Positions 9,693 through 23,408 of a DNA stretch of 58,137 nt are shown piece after piece. The notes beneath the pieces were generated by a model that saw only the letters and a list, made by a program, of their open reading frames with translations, was not told the DNA's origin and searched no databases. A program made the translations under genes and the position numbers. Position 1 is the stretch's first letter. Each line of letters begins with the position of its first letter. The stretch comes from Bacillus sp. AFS059628 (GTDB lineage: Bacteria > Bacillota > Bacilli > Bacillales > Bacillaceae_G): assembly GCF_002571225.1 (NCBI RefSeq), contig NZ_NVEC01000051.1:1-58137 (forward strand). Direction: 5' to 3'.

Positions 9693-10055
9693 TTATACTA
9701 ACTCGATAATTACCATTGGTGCTGCGTCTCCGCGACGTGGACCAATTTTTGCAATACGAGTGTATCCGCCTTGGCGCTCAGCATAGCGTGGAGCTACATC
9801 AGCGAATAATTTTTGAAGTGCATCTTGACCAGTCTCAGCGTTAGCTACTTCATTGCGAATGAAAGCTGCTGCTTGACGACGAGCATGAAGATCTCCGCGT
9901 TTACCTAAAGTGATCATTTTTTCCACTACAGAACGAAGTTCTTTTGCACGAGTTTCTGTCGTTTGGATGCGCTCGTTGATAATTAAATCAGTAGCTAAGT
10001 CACGTAACATAGCTTTACGTTGCGCACTTGTACGGCCTAATTTTCTGTATGCCAT
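9693..10055 (-). CDS. rplQ: 50S ribosomal protein L17 (bL17)
   Basis: A large-subunit protein near the peptide exit region. The N-terminus [20 protein letters not shown] is the family signature. Length of 120 residues is usual for Bacillus. It is the last gene of the alpha operon, 35 bases after rpoA, and is followed by an intrinsic terminator. Confidence 0.98.
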
Positions 10056-10090
10056 TCGTAGTTCCCTCCTTTGTTGATGGGTTTAAATCC

Positions 10091-11035
10091 TCAGTCGTCT
10101 TTACGTAAACCTAAACCTAATTCCTCAAGTTTATGTTTAACTTCTTCTAAGGATTTACGTCCTAAGTTACGAACTTTCATCATATCTTCTTCTGTTTTGT
10201 TCGCAAGCTCTTGTACAGTATTAATTCCTGCACGTTTTAGGCAATTATAAGAACGAACAGAAAGGTCTAGTTCTTCGATAGTCATCTCAAGAACTTTCTC
10301 TTTTTGATCTTCTTCCTTCTCGACCATAATCTCAGCATTTTGTGCTTCATCAGTTAAACCAACAAAGATATTTAAATGCTCAGTTAAGATTTTGGCACCT
10401 AAAGAGATAGCTTCTTTTGGCCCGATGCTTCCATCCGTCCATACATCAAGCGTAAGCTTATCATAATTAGCCACTTGTCCGACACGTGTCTTTTCCACTT
10501 GGTAAGTCACACGTGATACTGGAGTATAAATAGAATCAATAGGAATTACTCCTATTGGTTGATCTTCGCTTTTATTTGCATCAGCTGGCGTATACCCACG
10601 GCCACGCTTTGCAGTTAAACGCACGCGGAAATGCGCATCTTTTGCTAACGTTGCAATGTGTAAATCTGGATTTAAGATTTCTACATCACTATCGTGAGTA
10701 ATATCAGCAGCTGTGACAATACCTTCGCCCTGCACATCAATTTCCAACGTCTTCTCTTCTTCAGAGTAGATTTTAAGAGCTAACTTTTTCAAGTTTAAGA
10801 TGATCGTCGTAACGTCTTCTACTACGCCCTCAACTGTTGAAAATTCATGTAATACGCCATCGATTTGGATAGCAGTAACAGCGGCACCAGGGAGTGAGGA
10901 TAAAAGAATACGACGTAAGGAGTTACCCAAAGTAGTACCATATCCACGCTCAAGCGGTTCAATTACGAATTTACCATATTTAGCATCTTCGTTAAGTTCA
11001 ACCGTTTCGATTTTCGGCTTTTCGATTTCAATCAT
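10091..11035 (-). CDS. rpoA: RNA polymerase subunit alpha
   Basis: Alpha nucleates RNA polymerase assembly as a dimer and contacts UP elements and activators. The N-terminal domain (about 1-228) includes [20 protein letters not shown] flexible acidic linker (about 230-245, EKEEDQKEK) leads to the C-terminal helix-hairpin-helix domain with [18 protein letters not shown] and [11 protein letters not shown]. 314 residues, as in B. subtilis. The gene is separated from rpsK by 180 bases that hold a long hairpin. Confidence 0.99.
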
Positions 11036-11067
11036 TAACTAAACCCTCCTTCAAAACGTCGAAACCC

Positions 11068-11100
11068 CGGTTAAACAAAGGTATAACCCCTGTCTAACCG
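11068..11100 (-). other. Long hairpin in the rpsK-rpoA intergenic RNA
   Basis: CGGTTA pairs with TAACCG at the ends, and an inner ACAGGGG/CCTTTGT stem with two G-U pairs extends it to about 13 pairs around a TTATA loop. No U-run follows on the minus strand, so it is not a simple terminator. It lies about 35 bases before the rpoA start. Function unknown. Confidence 0.5.
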
Positions 11101-11179
11101 AAAGTCCCCCTTAGGCAGTTCCCGATTGTGCACAACAAGCGATGTTTCTGTACGAAATTTCTCGATAATGCATCATATC

Positions 11180-11208
11180 CATTATAGACAAAAGGGAAAA
11201 TTCTATAC
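11180..11208 (-). promoter_or_regulatory. Weak candidate promoter upstream of rpoA
   Basis: A perfect TATAAT stands on the minus strand in the rpsK-rpoA gap (within 11180-11190), but the best -35 at 17 bases, TGTATA, is poor. The 180-base gap and the hairpin downstream make a separate start plausible, but this is a tentative call. Confidence 0.3.
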
Positions 11209-11215
11209 AGAAAAA

Positions 11216-11626
<411 letters not shown>

Positions 11627-11629
11627 TTA

Positions 11630-12160
<531 letters not shown>

Positions 12161-12165
12161 CTATA

Positions 12166-12384
12166 TTATTTAAAACGGTACGTAATACGACCACGATTTA
12201 AATCGTACGGAGATAATTCTACCGTAACTTTGTCTCCTGGTAAAATACGAATGAAGTTCATACGGATTTTACCAGAAACGTGAGCCAATACGACATGCCC
12301 ATTCTCTAATTCTACTTTGAACATAGCATTTGGCAACGTTTCAAGAACGGTACCTTCGACTTCAATTACATCATCTTTAGCCAT
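12166..12384 (-). CDS. infA: Translation initiation factor IF-1
   Basis: IF-1 occupies the A site of the 30S subunit during initiation. The 72-residue single OB-fold protein shows the family signatures [29 protein letters not shown] and RGRITYR. It lies between map and rpmJ. In B. subtilis a KOW-domain gene lies between map and infA; here the 68-base gap is too short for it. Confidence 0.98.
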   Translation of the reverse strand: MAKDDVIEVEGTVLETLPNAMFKVELENGHVVLAHVSGKIRMNFIRILPGDKVTVELSPYDLNRGRITYRFK

Positions 12385-12452
12385 TCAATAGTTCTCCCTT
12401 CTTCAAATCAGTAACATTTTACACTGCTCTGAAATCCCGGAGAGCCAGCTAC

Positions 12453-13198
12453 TTATAAAGTGGTAAGGATTTCGTATCCTGCTTCTGTAAGAGCAATCGT
12501 GTGCTCAAAATGGGCACACCATTTACCATCTACCGTTACCACTGTCCAGTCATCAGATAGTGTTTTTACATATCGTCTTCCTTGATTCACCATCGGCTCA
12601 ACACAGATGACCATTCCCGGCTTTAATCTAGGGCCTCTATTTGGTGGACCATAGTGCGGGATTTGAGGGTCCTCATGTAAGTCTTGCCCGATTCCGTGAC
12701 CAACATACTCCCTAACGATCGAGAATCCATTCTCTTCAGCATGGGTTTGAACCGCATGTGAGATATTTGATAATCTCTCGCCTGGTTTTACTTGTTCTAG
12801 ACCAAGATACAACGATTTTTCTGTGACATCAAGTAGCTTTTGAACAGATTCAGAAATGTTTCCAACTGGATACGTCCATGCAGAATCTCCATGGTACCCA
12901 TTGTATTTCGCACCAATATCGATACTGATGATATCGCCCTCTTTGAGCTTGCGCTTCCCTGGAATTCCGTGTACAAGCTCTTCATTTACAGAAGCACATA
13001 TGCTCCCCGGAAATCCGTTGTATCCTTTAAAAGATGGCGTAGCACCATATTTTTGAATCGTCTTTTCCGCTATTTGATCGAGCTCTTTCGTTGTAATTCC
13101 TGGAGTAATGTGCTGTTTTAACTCCTGATGAGTTAAAGCAACGATCCTGCCAGCTTCTCGCATGATTTCTATCTCGCGAGGAGTTTTGCAGATTATCA

Positions 13199-13199
<1 letters not shown>
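12453..13199 (-). CDS. map: Type I methionine aminopeptidase
   Basis: Removes the initiator methionine from nascent proteins. The five metal ligands are visible: Asp94, Asp105, His168, Glu201 and Glu232. The conserved active-site His79 lies in VHGIPG. Length of 248 aa is typical for the secY-adk-map copy in Bacillus. Its ATG overlaps the adk stop codon by one base (TAATG), giving translational coupling. Confidence 0.97.
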
Positions 13200-13861
<662 letters not shown>

Positions 13862-13905
13862 TCAGAGTACATGAGCATGTAGGGAAGACAATACTTCCCA
13901 CTTAC

Positions 13906-15207
13906 TCACTGCTTGATAAACCCTTTGTAATGGCGTTTTACCAGTTGGCTTTCTAGCTGCTTCATTGTTTCTAAAGCAACGCCGACAACGATTAACATAC
14001 TCGTTCCACCGATCTGTGCAGATGGAGGAAGATTTCCCAGCTTCGTAAAGATAACTGGTAAGATTGCAATCGCTGCTAGGAAAATTGATCCTACAAAGGT
14101 CAAACGATACAAGATTTTTGTTAGATATTGTTCCGTATTCTTACCCGGACGAATACCTGGAACATATCCACCTTGCTTGTTTAGATTCTCTGACATTTGT
14201 TCTGGATTAACCTGAACAAACGCATAGAAATATGTGAAGGCTACAATGAGCGCAACATATATGATCATTCCCACTGGGTGAGAATAGTTAAAGTTAGCAA
14301 TAATCCACTGCGATACATCATGTTTCGGGAAGAACTGTGCAATAGTCGGAGGCGTAATTAAGAATGAAACAGCAAAAATTACTGGAATAACACCAGCACT
14401 ATTTACCTTAAGCGGTAAATGTGTGTTTTGTGCTCCAGCATAACCACCATTTCCTCCTGTTACACGCTTCGCATATTGAATTGGGATCTTTCTAACAGCC
14501 TGTTGAATGAAAATAACACCCACAATAACTGCTAGCACAGCTAGTAAGATCAATGCAACTTTAACGATACTCATGAACAATTGATCTCCGATATTTTGAA
14601 ACTGTTGCTGATACACTTGAGATATAACACTTGGGATCGCTGCGGCAATACCACCAAAGATAAGGATGGAAATACCATTACCTACACCTTTAGCTGTAAT
14701 CTGTTCGCCTAACCACATTAAAAATGCAGTACCAGCAGTCAGTACCGTAGCAATGTATAAATAAGTGCTCCAACCAGGATTCAAAATTAATTGTCCACCT
14801 ACCATACCGTTAAAACCGATTGACATACCAAACCCCTGAATAAACGCAAGAACAATTGTAAAATAACGCGTGAATTGCGTTAATTTACGACGGCCCATTT
14901 CACCTTGCTTCGACCATTCCGAAAATTTAGGAACAACATCCATCTGCAATAATTGCACGATGATGGATGCTGTAATATACGGCATGATTCCCATCGCAAA
15001 GATGGAGAAGTTTTTCAAGGCTCCACCGCCAAATGTATTTAGAATACCTAAAGCATTTAATTGATCTTGTGCCTTCAGTACGTCTCCATTTGTAAATGGC
15101 ACGGGGATAAACGTGCCAATCCTGAATACGATTAACATCGCTAAAGTGAATAATATTTTACGTCTTATCTCAGCAACGCGCATAAAGTTGGAGATTGTAC
15201 GAAACAT
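13906..15207 (-). CDS. secY: Protein translocase channel subunit SecY
   Basis: The channel of the general secretion pathway. The 433-residue sequence has ten hydrophobic segments, and the N-terminal [18 protein letters not shown] and the central QFTRYFTIVLAF stretch are typical. The partner SecE gene lies at 41.2 kb. The ATG overlaps the rplO stop by one base (TAATG). In Bacillus it is the standard SecY of the spc operon. Confidence 0.98.
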   Translation of the reverse strand: MFRTISNFMRVAEIRRKILFTLAMLIVFRIGTFIPVPFTNGDVLKAQDQLNALGILNTFGGGALKNFSIFAMGIMPYITASIIVQLLQMDVVPKFSEWSKQGEMGRRKLTQFTRYFTIVLAFIQGFGMSIGFNGMVGGQLILNPGWSTYLYIATVLTAGTAFLMWLGEQITAKGVGNGISILIFGGIAAAIPSVISQVYQQQFQNIGDQLFMSIVKVALILLAVLAVIVGVIFIQQAVRKIPIQYAKRVTGGNGGYAGAQNTHLPLKVNSAGVIPVIFAVSFLITPPTIAQFFPKHDVSQWIIANFNYSHPVGMIIYVALIVAFTYFYAFVQVNPEQMSENLNKQGGYVPGIRPGKNTEQYLTKILYRLTFVGSIFLAAIAILPVIFTKLGNLPPSAQIGGTSMLIVVGVALETMKQLESQLVKRHYKGFIKQ

Positions 15208-15647
15208 TAGATCACCTCAACTGATCCACCAGCTGCTTCAATTGCTTCTTTAGCACTTGAAGAGAACTTGTGCGCTTTAACAGTTAGTTTTTTCTCTACT
15301 GCGCCGCTTGCAAGAATTTTAACACCGTCGTTTAACTTGCTGATAACGCCAGTTTCCAGCAATAATTCAGGTGTTACTTCTGTACCATCTTCAAAACGAT
15401 TTAACGTTGATAAGTTTACAATAGCAAACTCTTTACGGTTAATGTTTGTGAAGCCGCGTTTTGGTAAACGACGGAATAATGGAGTTTGACCACCTTCGAA
15501 GCCAAGACGAACACCGCCGCCAGAACGTGCGTTTTGTCCTTTATGACCTTTACCAGCAGTTTTACCGTTACCAGAACCGATACCACGACCGACACGGTTA
15601 CGTACTTTACGAGAACCTTCTGCAGGTTTTAATTCATGAAGTTTCAT
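15207..15647 (-). CDS. rplO: 50S ribosomal protein L15 (uL15)
   Basis: A late-binding large-subunit protein. [20 protein letters not shown] and the Gly-rich [15 protein letters not shown] segment are signatures. 146 residues. It is coupled to secY by a one-base stop-start overlap and preceded by rpmD. Confidence 0.98.
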
Positions 15648-15680
15648 TCCCAGGCACCTCCTTATATTAATGAGTTATCC

Positions 15681-15863
15681 TTAAGCTTCTTTTACAGTTA
15701 CAAGGTGAGAAACTTTGTTGATCATACCAAGAATAGCAGGAGTTTCTTCCTTAACTACAGTTGAATTCAACTTTTTAAGACCTAAAGCTTCTACCGTCGC
15801 ACGTTGATCTTGTGGACGACCAATTACACTACGAGTGAGGGTAATTTCTAACTTTTTCGCCAT
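15681..15863 (-). CDS. rpmD: 50S ribosomal protein L30 (uL30)
   Basis: A 60-residue large-subunit protein. [13 protein letters not shown] and [12 protein letters not shown] match the short bacterial form. It lies between rpsE and rplO, its conserved place in the spc operon. Confidence 0.97.
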
Positions 15864-15876
15864 TTGTTTTCCCTCC

Positions 15877-16377
15877 TTAACCTAGTAGCTCTTCTACAGA
15901 TTTACCGCGTAATTTTGCAACATCTTCAGCGCGCTTAAGTTCGCTTAATCCGTTCACAGTAGCGCGAATCATGTTGATTGGTGTGTTAGAACCAAGAGAT
16001 TTCGAAAGAATATCTTGTACACCAGCTAATTCAAGGACCGCACGAACAGGTCCACCTGCAATAACACCAGTACCCTCAGCAGCAGGCTTTAAGAATACTT
16101 CACCAGCGCCAAAATGACCGTTGATTGTGTGTGGAATTGTTGTACCAACTAATGGTACAGCGATTAAGTTTTTCTTAGCGTCTTCGATAGCTTTGCGGAT
16201 TGCGTCTGGTACCTCTTGTGCTTTACCAGTACCGAATCCAACATGACCGTTTTTATCGCCAACTACAACTAGTGCAGCAAAGCGGAAACGACGACCACCC
16301 TTAACAACTTTCGCGACACGATTTATCGTAACTACACGTTCTTCAAGTTCTAATTTACTTGGGTCAATGCGATGCAT
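15877..16377 (-). CDS. rpsE: 30S ribosomal protein S5 (uS5)
   Basis: uS5 contributes to mRNA entry, helicase activity and decoding accuracy. The double-stranded RNA-binding-like N-terminal domain includes [17 protein letters not shown] and [13 protein letters not shown] at 16375-16377 is chosen (166 aa); a TTG directly before it (16378-16380) is less likely, because GGAGGG is placed for the ATG. It is followed closely by rpmD. Confidence 0.97.
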
Positions 16378-16398
16378 CAATTTTCCCTCCTTTGACCA

Positions 16399-16761
16399 TT
16401 AAAATTGTAATCCAGCCTCACGAGCAGCTTCAGCTAGAGCTTTAACACGGCCATGGTATAAGTAACCACCGCGATCAAATACTACTTCTTTAACGCCTTT
16501 CTCTACAGCACGCTTAGCAACTGATTCTCCAACTTTCGTAGCAGCTTCAATATTGCTAGTACCGTTAAGAGCAAGGTCTTTATCAAGAGTAGATGCACTT
16601 ACTAACGTTACACCATTTACATCATCAATAACTTGAGCGTAAATATGTTGGTTAGAACGGAACACGTTTAAACGTGGACGTTCTGCAGTACCAGTAAGTT
16701 TAGCACGTACACGCGCATGTCTTTTCTTACGAGTCGCATTTTTATCAGCTTTAGTGATCAT
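16399..16761 (-). CDS. rplR: 50S ribosomal protein L18 (uL18)
   Basis: uL18 binds 5S rRNA and brings it into the large subunit. The segments [20 protein letters not shown] and [16 protein letters not shown] are diagnostic. ATG at 16759-16761 is chosen (120 aa) with AAAGGAG upstream; this matches the usual Bacillus length. Confidence 0.97.
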
Positions 16762-16792
16762 TCTTGTCACTCCTTTCTCTCACCTAACGGGT

Positions 16793-17332
16793 TTACTTAG
16801 CAGTTTTACCTTCTTTACGACGAACAACTTCGCCTTCGTAACGAATACCTTTACCTTTGTAAGGCTCAGGAGCACGTACAGCGCGGATGTTAGCAGCGAA
16901 TTCGCCAACACGTTGCTTGTCGATACCTTTGATTACGATCTTTGTTGGTGCAGGTACTTCAACTTCAAGACCTGCTTCCGGAGTCATTTCTACTGGATGA
17001 GAATAGCCTACGCTTAATACAAGTTTATCACCTTGTTTTTGAGCACGGTAACCAACACCGACTAATTCAAGTCCGCGTGCGAAACCTTCAGTTACACCTT
17101 CAACCATGTTTCCGATTAAAGCACGAGTTGTACCGTGTAATGCACGGTGTTCCTTCTGTTCAGATGGACGCTCAACTGTTAATGTATTCTCTTCAATTTT
17201 GATAAGCATATCAGCATTGAAAGTACGAGTTAATTCACCTTTAGGGCCTTTTACTGTTACAGTATTGTCTTCTGCAACTGTAATAGTAACACCTGCAGGG
17301 ATTTCAAGAATCTTTTTACCAATACGAGACAT
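16793..17332 (-). CDS. rplF: 50S ribosomal protein L6 (uL6)
   Basis: uL6 lies near the GTPase-associated region and contacts the sarcin-ricin loop. [15 protein letters not shown] at the start and [20 protein letters not shown] near the end are family signatures. 179 residues. It lies between rpsH and rplR. Confidence 0.98.
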   Translation of the reverse strand: MSRIGKKILEIPAGVTITVAEDNTVTVKGPKGELTRTFNADMLIKIEENTLTVERPSEQKEHRALHGTTRALIGNMVEGVTEGFARGLELVGVGYRAQKQGDKLVLSVGYSHPVEMTPEAGLEVEVPAPTKIVIKGIDKQRVGEFAANIRAVRAPEPYKGKGIRYEGEVVRRKEGKTAK

Positions 17333-17364
17333 GTGGTCACACCTCCGTTCGTTTTAAATATATA

Positions 17365-17763
17365 TTACCAAACGTATGCTACTACTTCTCCACCAGTTTG
17401 TAATTGACGAGCGTCTTTGTCTGTCATTACTCCCTTAGATGTAGAAACAAGAGCGATACCTAATCCGTTAAGTACACGTGGTACTTCGTCAGCTTTAGCG
17501 TAAACGCGTAAGCCAGGCTTACTGATACGTTTTAATCCAGTGATTACACGTTCATTGTTTGCACCATATTTCAGGAAAATACGAAGGATACCTTGTTTGT
17601 TATCCTCGATGTATTCTACATCACGAATGAAACCTTCACGTTTTAAAAGTTCAGCGATCTCTTTTTTGATTTTAGAAGCAGGAACCTCTAATTTCTCATG
17701 ACGTACCATGTTCGCATTACGGATGCGAGTAAGCATGTCTGCAATTGGATCTGTCATCACCAT
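17365..17763 (-). CDS. rpsH: 30S ribosomal protein S8 (uS8)
   Basis: uS8 binds helix 21 of 16S rRNA early in assembly. [14 protein letters not shown] and [14 protein letters not shown] are signatures. The ATG at 17761-17763, nine bases after AGGAGG, gives 132 residues (MVMTDP start), the normal Bacillus form; a longer in-frame extension would overlap rpsN. Confidence 0.98.
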
Positions 17764-17792
17764 GTGTTTTACCTCCTTCCCATTTGTGGGTT

Positions 17793-18011
<219 letters not shown>

Positions 18012-18551
18012 TTATTTTTGGAATGGCATACCGAATTGTGTTAACAGTTCACGAGCTTCTTCATCAGTTTTCGCTGTAGTAACGATTACGATGTCCATAC
18101 CGCGGACTTTGCTTACTTTATCATAATCAATCTCAGGGAAAATAAGTTGCTCTTTAACACCTAATGTGTAGTTTCCACGACCATCGAATGATTTCTTAGA
18201 AACACCACGGAAATCACGTACACGTGGTAAAGAAACTGATACTAATTTGTCGAAGAACTCATACATTTGCTCGCCGCGTAAAGTTACTTTCGCACCGATT
18301 GGCATACCTTCACGAAGACGGAAACCAGCGATAGATTTTTTAGCACGAGTTACAACAGGTTTTTGACCTGCGATTTGTGTTAATTCTTCTACTGCGTTGT
18401 CTAAAGCTTTTGAGTTAGATACCGCGTCACCAACACCAGTGTTGATTACGATCTTTTCGATTTTTGGTACCTGCATTACAGATTTATAGTTAAACTTGCT
18501 CATTAGAGCAGGAGTAATTTCCTTTTGGAACTTCTCTTTAAGGCGATTCAA
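18012..18551 (-). CDS. rplE: 50S ribosomal protein L5 (uL5)
   Basis: uL5 binds 5S rRNA in the central protuberance and contacts P-site t[22 protein letters not shown] and the C-terminal [16 protein letters not shown] are diagnostic. 179 residues, complete. Confidence 0.98.
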   Translation of the reverse strand: MNRLKEKFQKEITPALMSKFNYKSVMQVPKIEKIVINTGVGDAVSNSKALDNAVEELTQIAGQKPVVTRAKKSIAGFRLREGMPIGAKVTLRGEQMYEFFDKLVSVSLPRVRDFRGVSKKSFDGRGNYTLGVKEQLIFPEIDYDKVSKVRGMDIVIVTTAKTDEEARELLTQFGMPFQK

Positions 18552-18577
18552 TGAAGTGACCTCCTTTCTTAAGAAAA

Positions 18578-18889
18578 TTATTTATCTAATAATTCACCAG
18601 ATTTTTTTGCAATACGAACTTTTTTACCATCTTCTACTTTGAAGCCTACACGAGTAGGTTCACCTGTTTTCGGATCTAAAATCATAACGTTAGAAACGTG
18701 AATAGGTGCTTCTTTAGTAATAATTCCACCTTGTGGATTTAATTGAGATGGCTTAGAGTGCTTCTTAACGATATTGACACCCTCAACGATAACACGGTTT
18801 TGCTTTGGGAAAGCCACAAGGATAACGCCTTGTTTTCCTTTGTCTTTACCAGTGATTACCTGTACTTTATCACCTTTTTTTACATGCAT
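18578..18889 (-). CDS. rplX: 50S ribosomal protein L24 (uL24)
   Basis: An assembly initiator of the large subunit with an N-terminal KOW motif ([18 protein letters not shown]). ATG at 18887-18889 gives 103 residues starting MHVKKGDK; the upstream in-frame codons lie in the ribosome-site region and are unlikely to be translated. Confidence 0.97.
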   Translation of the reverse strand: MHVKKGDKVQVITGKDKGKQGVILVAFPKQNRVIVEGVNIVKKHSKPSQLNPQGGIITKEAPIHVSNVMILDPKTGEPTRVGFKVEDGKKVRIAKKSGELLDK

Positions 18890-18927
18890 CTTAATTCTGC
18901 ACCTCCTTAGCAAGGCAATACCTTAAA

Positions 18928-19296
18928 TTATAGAACTTCTGGAGCTAAAGAAACGATCTTCATGAAGTTGCTATCACGTAATTCACGAGCTACTGGTCCG
19001 AAGATACGAGTACCACGTGGGCTCTTATCGTCTTTAATGATAACCGCTGCGTTTTCATCAAATTTGATGTAAGAACCGTCCGGACGACGAGCTCCGCTCT
19101 TCGTACGTACTACTACTGCTTTAACAACGTCACCTTTTTTAACAACGCCACCTGGTGTTGCTTGTTTTACCGTAGCAACGATAATGTCACCAATGTTAGC
19201 ATATTTACGACCAGAGCCGCCTAATACTTTAATTGTTAAAAGTTCACGTGCACCAGAGTTGTCAGCAACTTTCAAACGAGATTCTTGTTGGATCAT
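18928..19296 (-). CDS. rplN: 50S ribosomal protein L14 (uL14)
   Basis: uL14 lies at the subunit interface and forms bridges to 16S rRNA; it is the docking site of the silencing factor Rsf[17 protein letters not shown] and [16 protein letters not shown] are signatures. 122 residues. Confidence 0.98.
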
Positions 19297-19339
19297 GTTA
19301 TGAAACCTCCCTTCGGACTAAAAATTCCGATTCGTCTAT

Positions 19340-19603
19340 TTAGATAATAACCGCTTCTTCAACGATTTCAACTAAACGGAAACGCTTAGTAGCAGAAAGC
19401 GGGCGAGTTTCCATGATTTTAACGATATCGCCAAGTTTCGCTTGGTTTTGCTCATCATGGGCTTTGTACTTCTTAGAATACTTAACACGTTTTCCGTACA
19501 AGGAATGAGTTTTGTAAGTTTCAACTAAAACTGTAATCGTTTTGTCCATTTTGTCAGACACAACACGACCAGTATAAACTTTGCGTTGGTTACGTTCGCT
19601 CAC
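19340..19603 (-). CDS. rpsQ: 30S ribosomal protein S17 (uS17)
   Basis: An OB-fold protein binding 16S rRNA early in assembly. [16 protein letters not shown] and [18 protein letters not shown] identify it. 87 residues. It follows rpmC by 20 bases. Confidence 0.98.
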
Positions 19604-19623
19604 TATGCAAACCTCCCCTCAAT

Positions 19624-20909
<1,286 letters not shown>

Positions 20910-20912
20910 CGA

Positions 20913-21254
20913 TTATCCCTCCTTCTTTTCTGATACCACAACTGTGATGTGGCTTGTGCGTTTGTTAATTTGGCTTGCACGACCCATTGCACGTGGACGG
21001 AAACGTTTTAACGTAGGACCTTCGTCAACGAAAACTTTCTCAACAACTAGGTTGTTAATGTCCATTTCATAATTGTGCTCTGCATTTGCGATTGCAGATT
21101 TTAAAACTTTTTCTACAACTGGAGAAGCAGTTTTTGGTGTGTGGTTAAGGATAGCAATCGCTTCACCCACTTGCTTACCTCGGATTAAGTCTACAACTAA
21201 ACGAACTTTACGAGGAGCAATACGAACTGTTCTCGCTACTGCTTTAGCTTGCAT
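20913..21254 (-). CDS. rplV: 50S ribosomal protein L22 (uL22)
   Basis: uL22 lines the peptide exit tunnel with a long hairpin; changes there give macrolide resistance. ATG at 21252-21254 (113 aa) follows [27 protein letters not shown] and the hairpin region [19 protein letters not shown] look normal, with no visible insertion or deletion. Confidence 0.98.
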
Positions 21255-21271
21255 TGAAGTGCCTCCTCTCA

Positions 21272-21550
21272 TTATCTTCTAGTTTTCTTATCGTCAGCAT
21301 CATGACCTTTATACGTACGAGTTGGTGCGAATTCACCTAACTTGTGGCCAACCATGTCCTCAGTGATGTACACAGGTACGTGTTTACGACCGTCATATAC
21401 AGCGATTGTGTGTCCGATGAACTGAGGGAAGATTGTTGAACGGCGAGACCAAGTTTTAACAACTTGTTTTTGCTCAGATGCAACTAATTTTTCCATTTTG
21501 CTCATTAAATGATCATCGACAAATGGTCCTTTTTTTAAGCTACGAGCCAT
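21272..21550 (-). CDS. rpsS: 30S ribosomal protein S19 (uS19)
   Basis: uS19 lies in the 30S head and contacts the A-site tRNA and 50[15 protein letters not shown] and [15 protein letters not shown] are signatures. 92 residues. It lies between rplB and rplV. Confidence 0.98.
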
Positions 21551-21610
21551 TTTGGTGCCTCCCTTCGTGATTGGCGTACGGTTCTAGAAATGAACCGTAC
21601 TACAATCCCA

Positions 21611-22441
21611 TTATTTTTTGCGACGACGAACGATGAATTTGTCAGACGCTTTGTTTTTCTTACGAGTCTTGAATCCAAGAGTTGGTTTACCCCATGGAGA
21701 CATTGGAGACTTACGTCCGATTGGAGAACGTCCTTCACCACCACCGTGTGGGTGATCAACTGGGTTCATTACAGAACCACGAACTGTTGGGCGTTTACCT
21801 AACCAGCGAGAGCGACCTGCTTTACCGATTTTGATAAGTTCGTGTTGTTCGTTACCTACTTGACCGATTGAAGCGCGACAAGCAGATAATACAAGACGTA
21901 CTTCACCAGAAGTTAAACGTACAAGTACGTATTTACCTTCTTTACCAAGTACTTGAGCAGATGTACCAGCAGAACGAACTAATTGTCCGCCACGACCAGG
22001 CTTAAGCTCGATGTTATGAACAACAGTACCTACTGGAATGTTGATTAATGGTAATGCGTTACCGATTTTAATGTCAGCTTCTGGGCCAGACATAATTTCC
22101 ATACCTACTTCTAAGTTCTTAGGAGCAAGAATGTAACGTTTTTCACCGTCAACGTAGTTAATTAATGCGATATTCGCAGAGCGGTTTGGATCGTATTCGA
22201 TCGTAGCAACGCGTCCTGGAATTCCATCTTTGTTACGCTTAAAGTCGATGATACGGTATTGACGCTTATGTCCGCCACCTTGATGACGTACAGTAATTTT
22301 ACCTTGGTTATTACGACCAGCCTTCTTGCTTAAAGGAGCAAGTAATGACTTTTCGGGTCTGTCAGTCGTGATTTCAGCGAAATCATTCGTAGTCATATTA
22401 CGACGACCGTTAGTAGTTGGATTATACTTTTTAATTCCCAT
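21611..22441 (-). CDS. rplB: 50S ribosomal protein L2 (uL2)
   Basis: uL2 is essential for subunit joining and peptidyl transferase organisation. [20 protein letters not shown] at the start and [20 protein letters not shown], including the conserved His residue of the HGGGEG loop, are clear. 276 residues, complete. Confidence 0.98.
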   Translation of the reverse strand: MGIKKYNPTTNGRRNMTTNDFAEITTDRPEKSLLAPLSKKAGRNNQGKITVRHQGGGHKRQYRIIDFKRNKDGIPGRVATIEYDPNRSANIALINYVDGEKRYILAPKNLEVGMEIMSGPEADIKIGNALPLINIPVGTVVHNIELKPGRGGQLVRSAGTSAQVLGKEGKYVLVRLTSGEVRLVLSACRASIGQVGNEQHELIKIGKAGRSRWLGKRPTVRGSVMNPVDHPHGGGEGRSPIGRKSPMSPWGKPTLGFKTRKKNKASDKFIVRRRKK

Positions 22442-22469
22442 CTCAATTTCCCTCCTTCTTTAGTAAGAA

Positions 22470-22760
22470 TTAAACGCCTTGGAAGATTTCGATTTCTTTG
22501 CTGTCAGCAGTTAGCTTAACGATTGCTTTACGACGACGGCTAGTAAAACCAGCGTGACGACCAACGCGTTTTGCTTTCGGCTTGTAGTTCATGATGTTCA
22601 CTTTTTCTACTTTAACACCAAAGATCGCTTCAAGAGCATCTTTAACTTCTGTTTTATTAGATTTAACGTCCACATCGAACGTGTATTTTTTTTCAGCCAT
22701 CATTTCCATAGAACGTTCAGTGATAACTGGGCGCTTAATGATATCACGAGGATCTCTCAT
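22470..22760 (-). CDS. rplW: 50S ribosomal protein L23 (uL23)
   Basis: uL23 at the tunnel exit docks trigger factor and [23 protein letters not shown] and [17 protein letters not shown] are signatures. 96 residues. Its start codon overlaps the rplD stop by one base. Confidence 0.98.
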
Positions 22761-23383
22761 TATGCAAGCACCTCCTCTACTTTTTCCACTGCCGCTTTTG
22801 TCATGATTAGCTTATCATGATGAAGCACGTCTAAAACGTTTACGCCATCAGCAGTGATTACTGTTACTCCAGGGATATTGCGAGCAGATAACTCTACAGA
22901 TTCGTTTGCATCAGCAGTTACGATAAGAGCTTTCTTCTCAACAGTTAATCCTTTAAGTACTGCTAGCATGTCTTTTGTTTTTGGTGCATTTAACACTAGG
23001 TCTTCAAGAACTACAATGTTGTTCTCAACTACTTTAGTAGCTAATGCAGATTTGATTGCTAAACGACGAACTTTCTTAGGAAGTTTGTACGCATAGCTTC
23101 TTGGTGTAGGTCCGAATACCGTACCACCACCACGCCATTGAGGAGAGCGGATAGACCCTTGACGAGCACGTCCAGTTCCTTTTTGACGCCATGGTTTACG
23201 ACCACCACCGCGAACTTCAGAGCGAGTTTTTACTTTGTGTGTACCTTGACGTAAAGATGCACGTTGCATCATTACAGCTTCGAAAAGTACAGCTTCATTT
23301 GGTTCGATACCGAAAATAGCTTCAGCTAATTCGATTTCACCAACCTGTGAACCAGTTTGGTTATATACAGTAACTTTTGGCAT
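22760..23383 (-). CDS. rplD: 50S ribosomal protein L4 (uL4)
   Basis: uL4 extends a loop into the exit tunnel and, in some bacteria, represses its own S10 operon. The loop region [19 protein letters not shown] is intact. 207 residues. It ends one base into rplW. Confidence 0.98.
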
Positions 23384-23408
23384 TGGAATTCCTCCTTCCT
23401 ATTGTGAA

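Noticed and set aside
12385-12452. Possible KOW-domain gene between map and infA, as in B. subtilis
   Set aside because: The gap is only 68 bases and no such frame is present.
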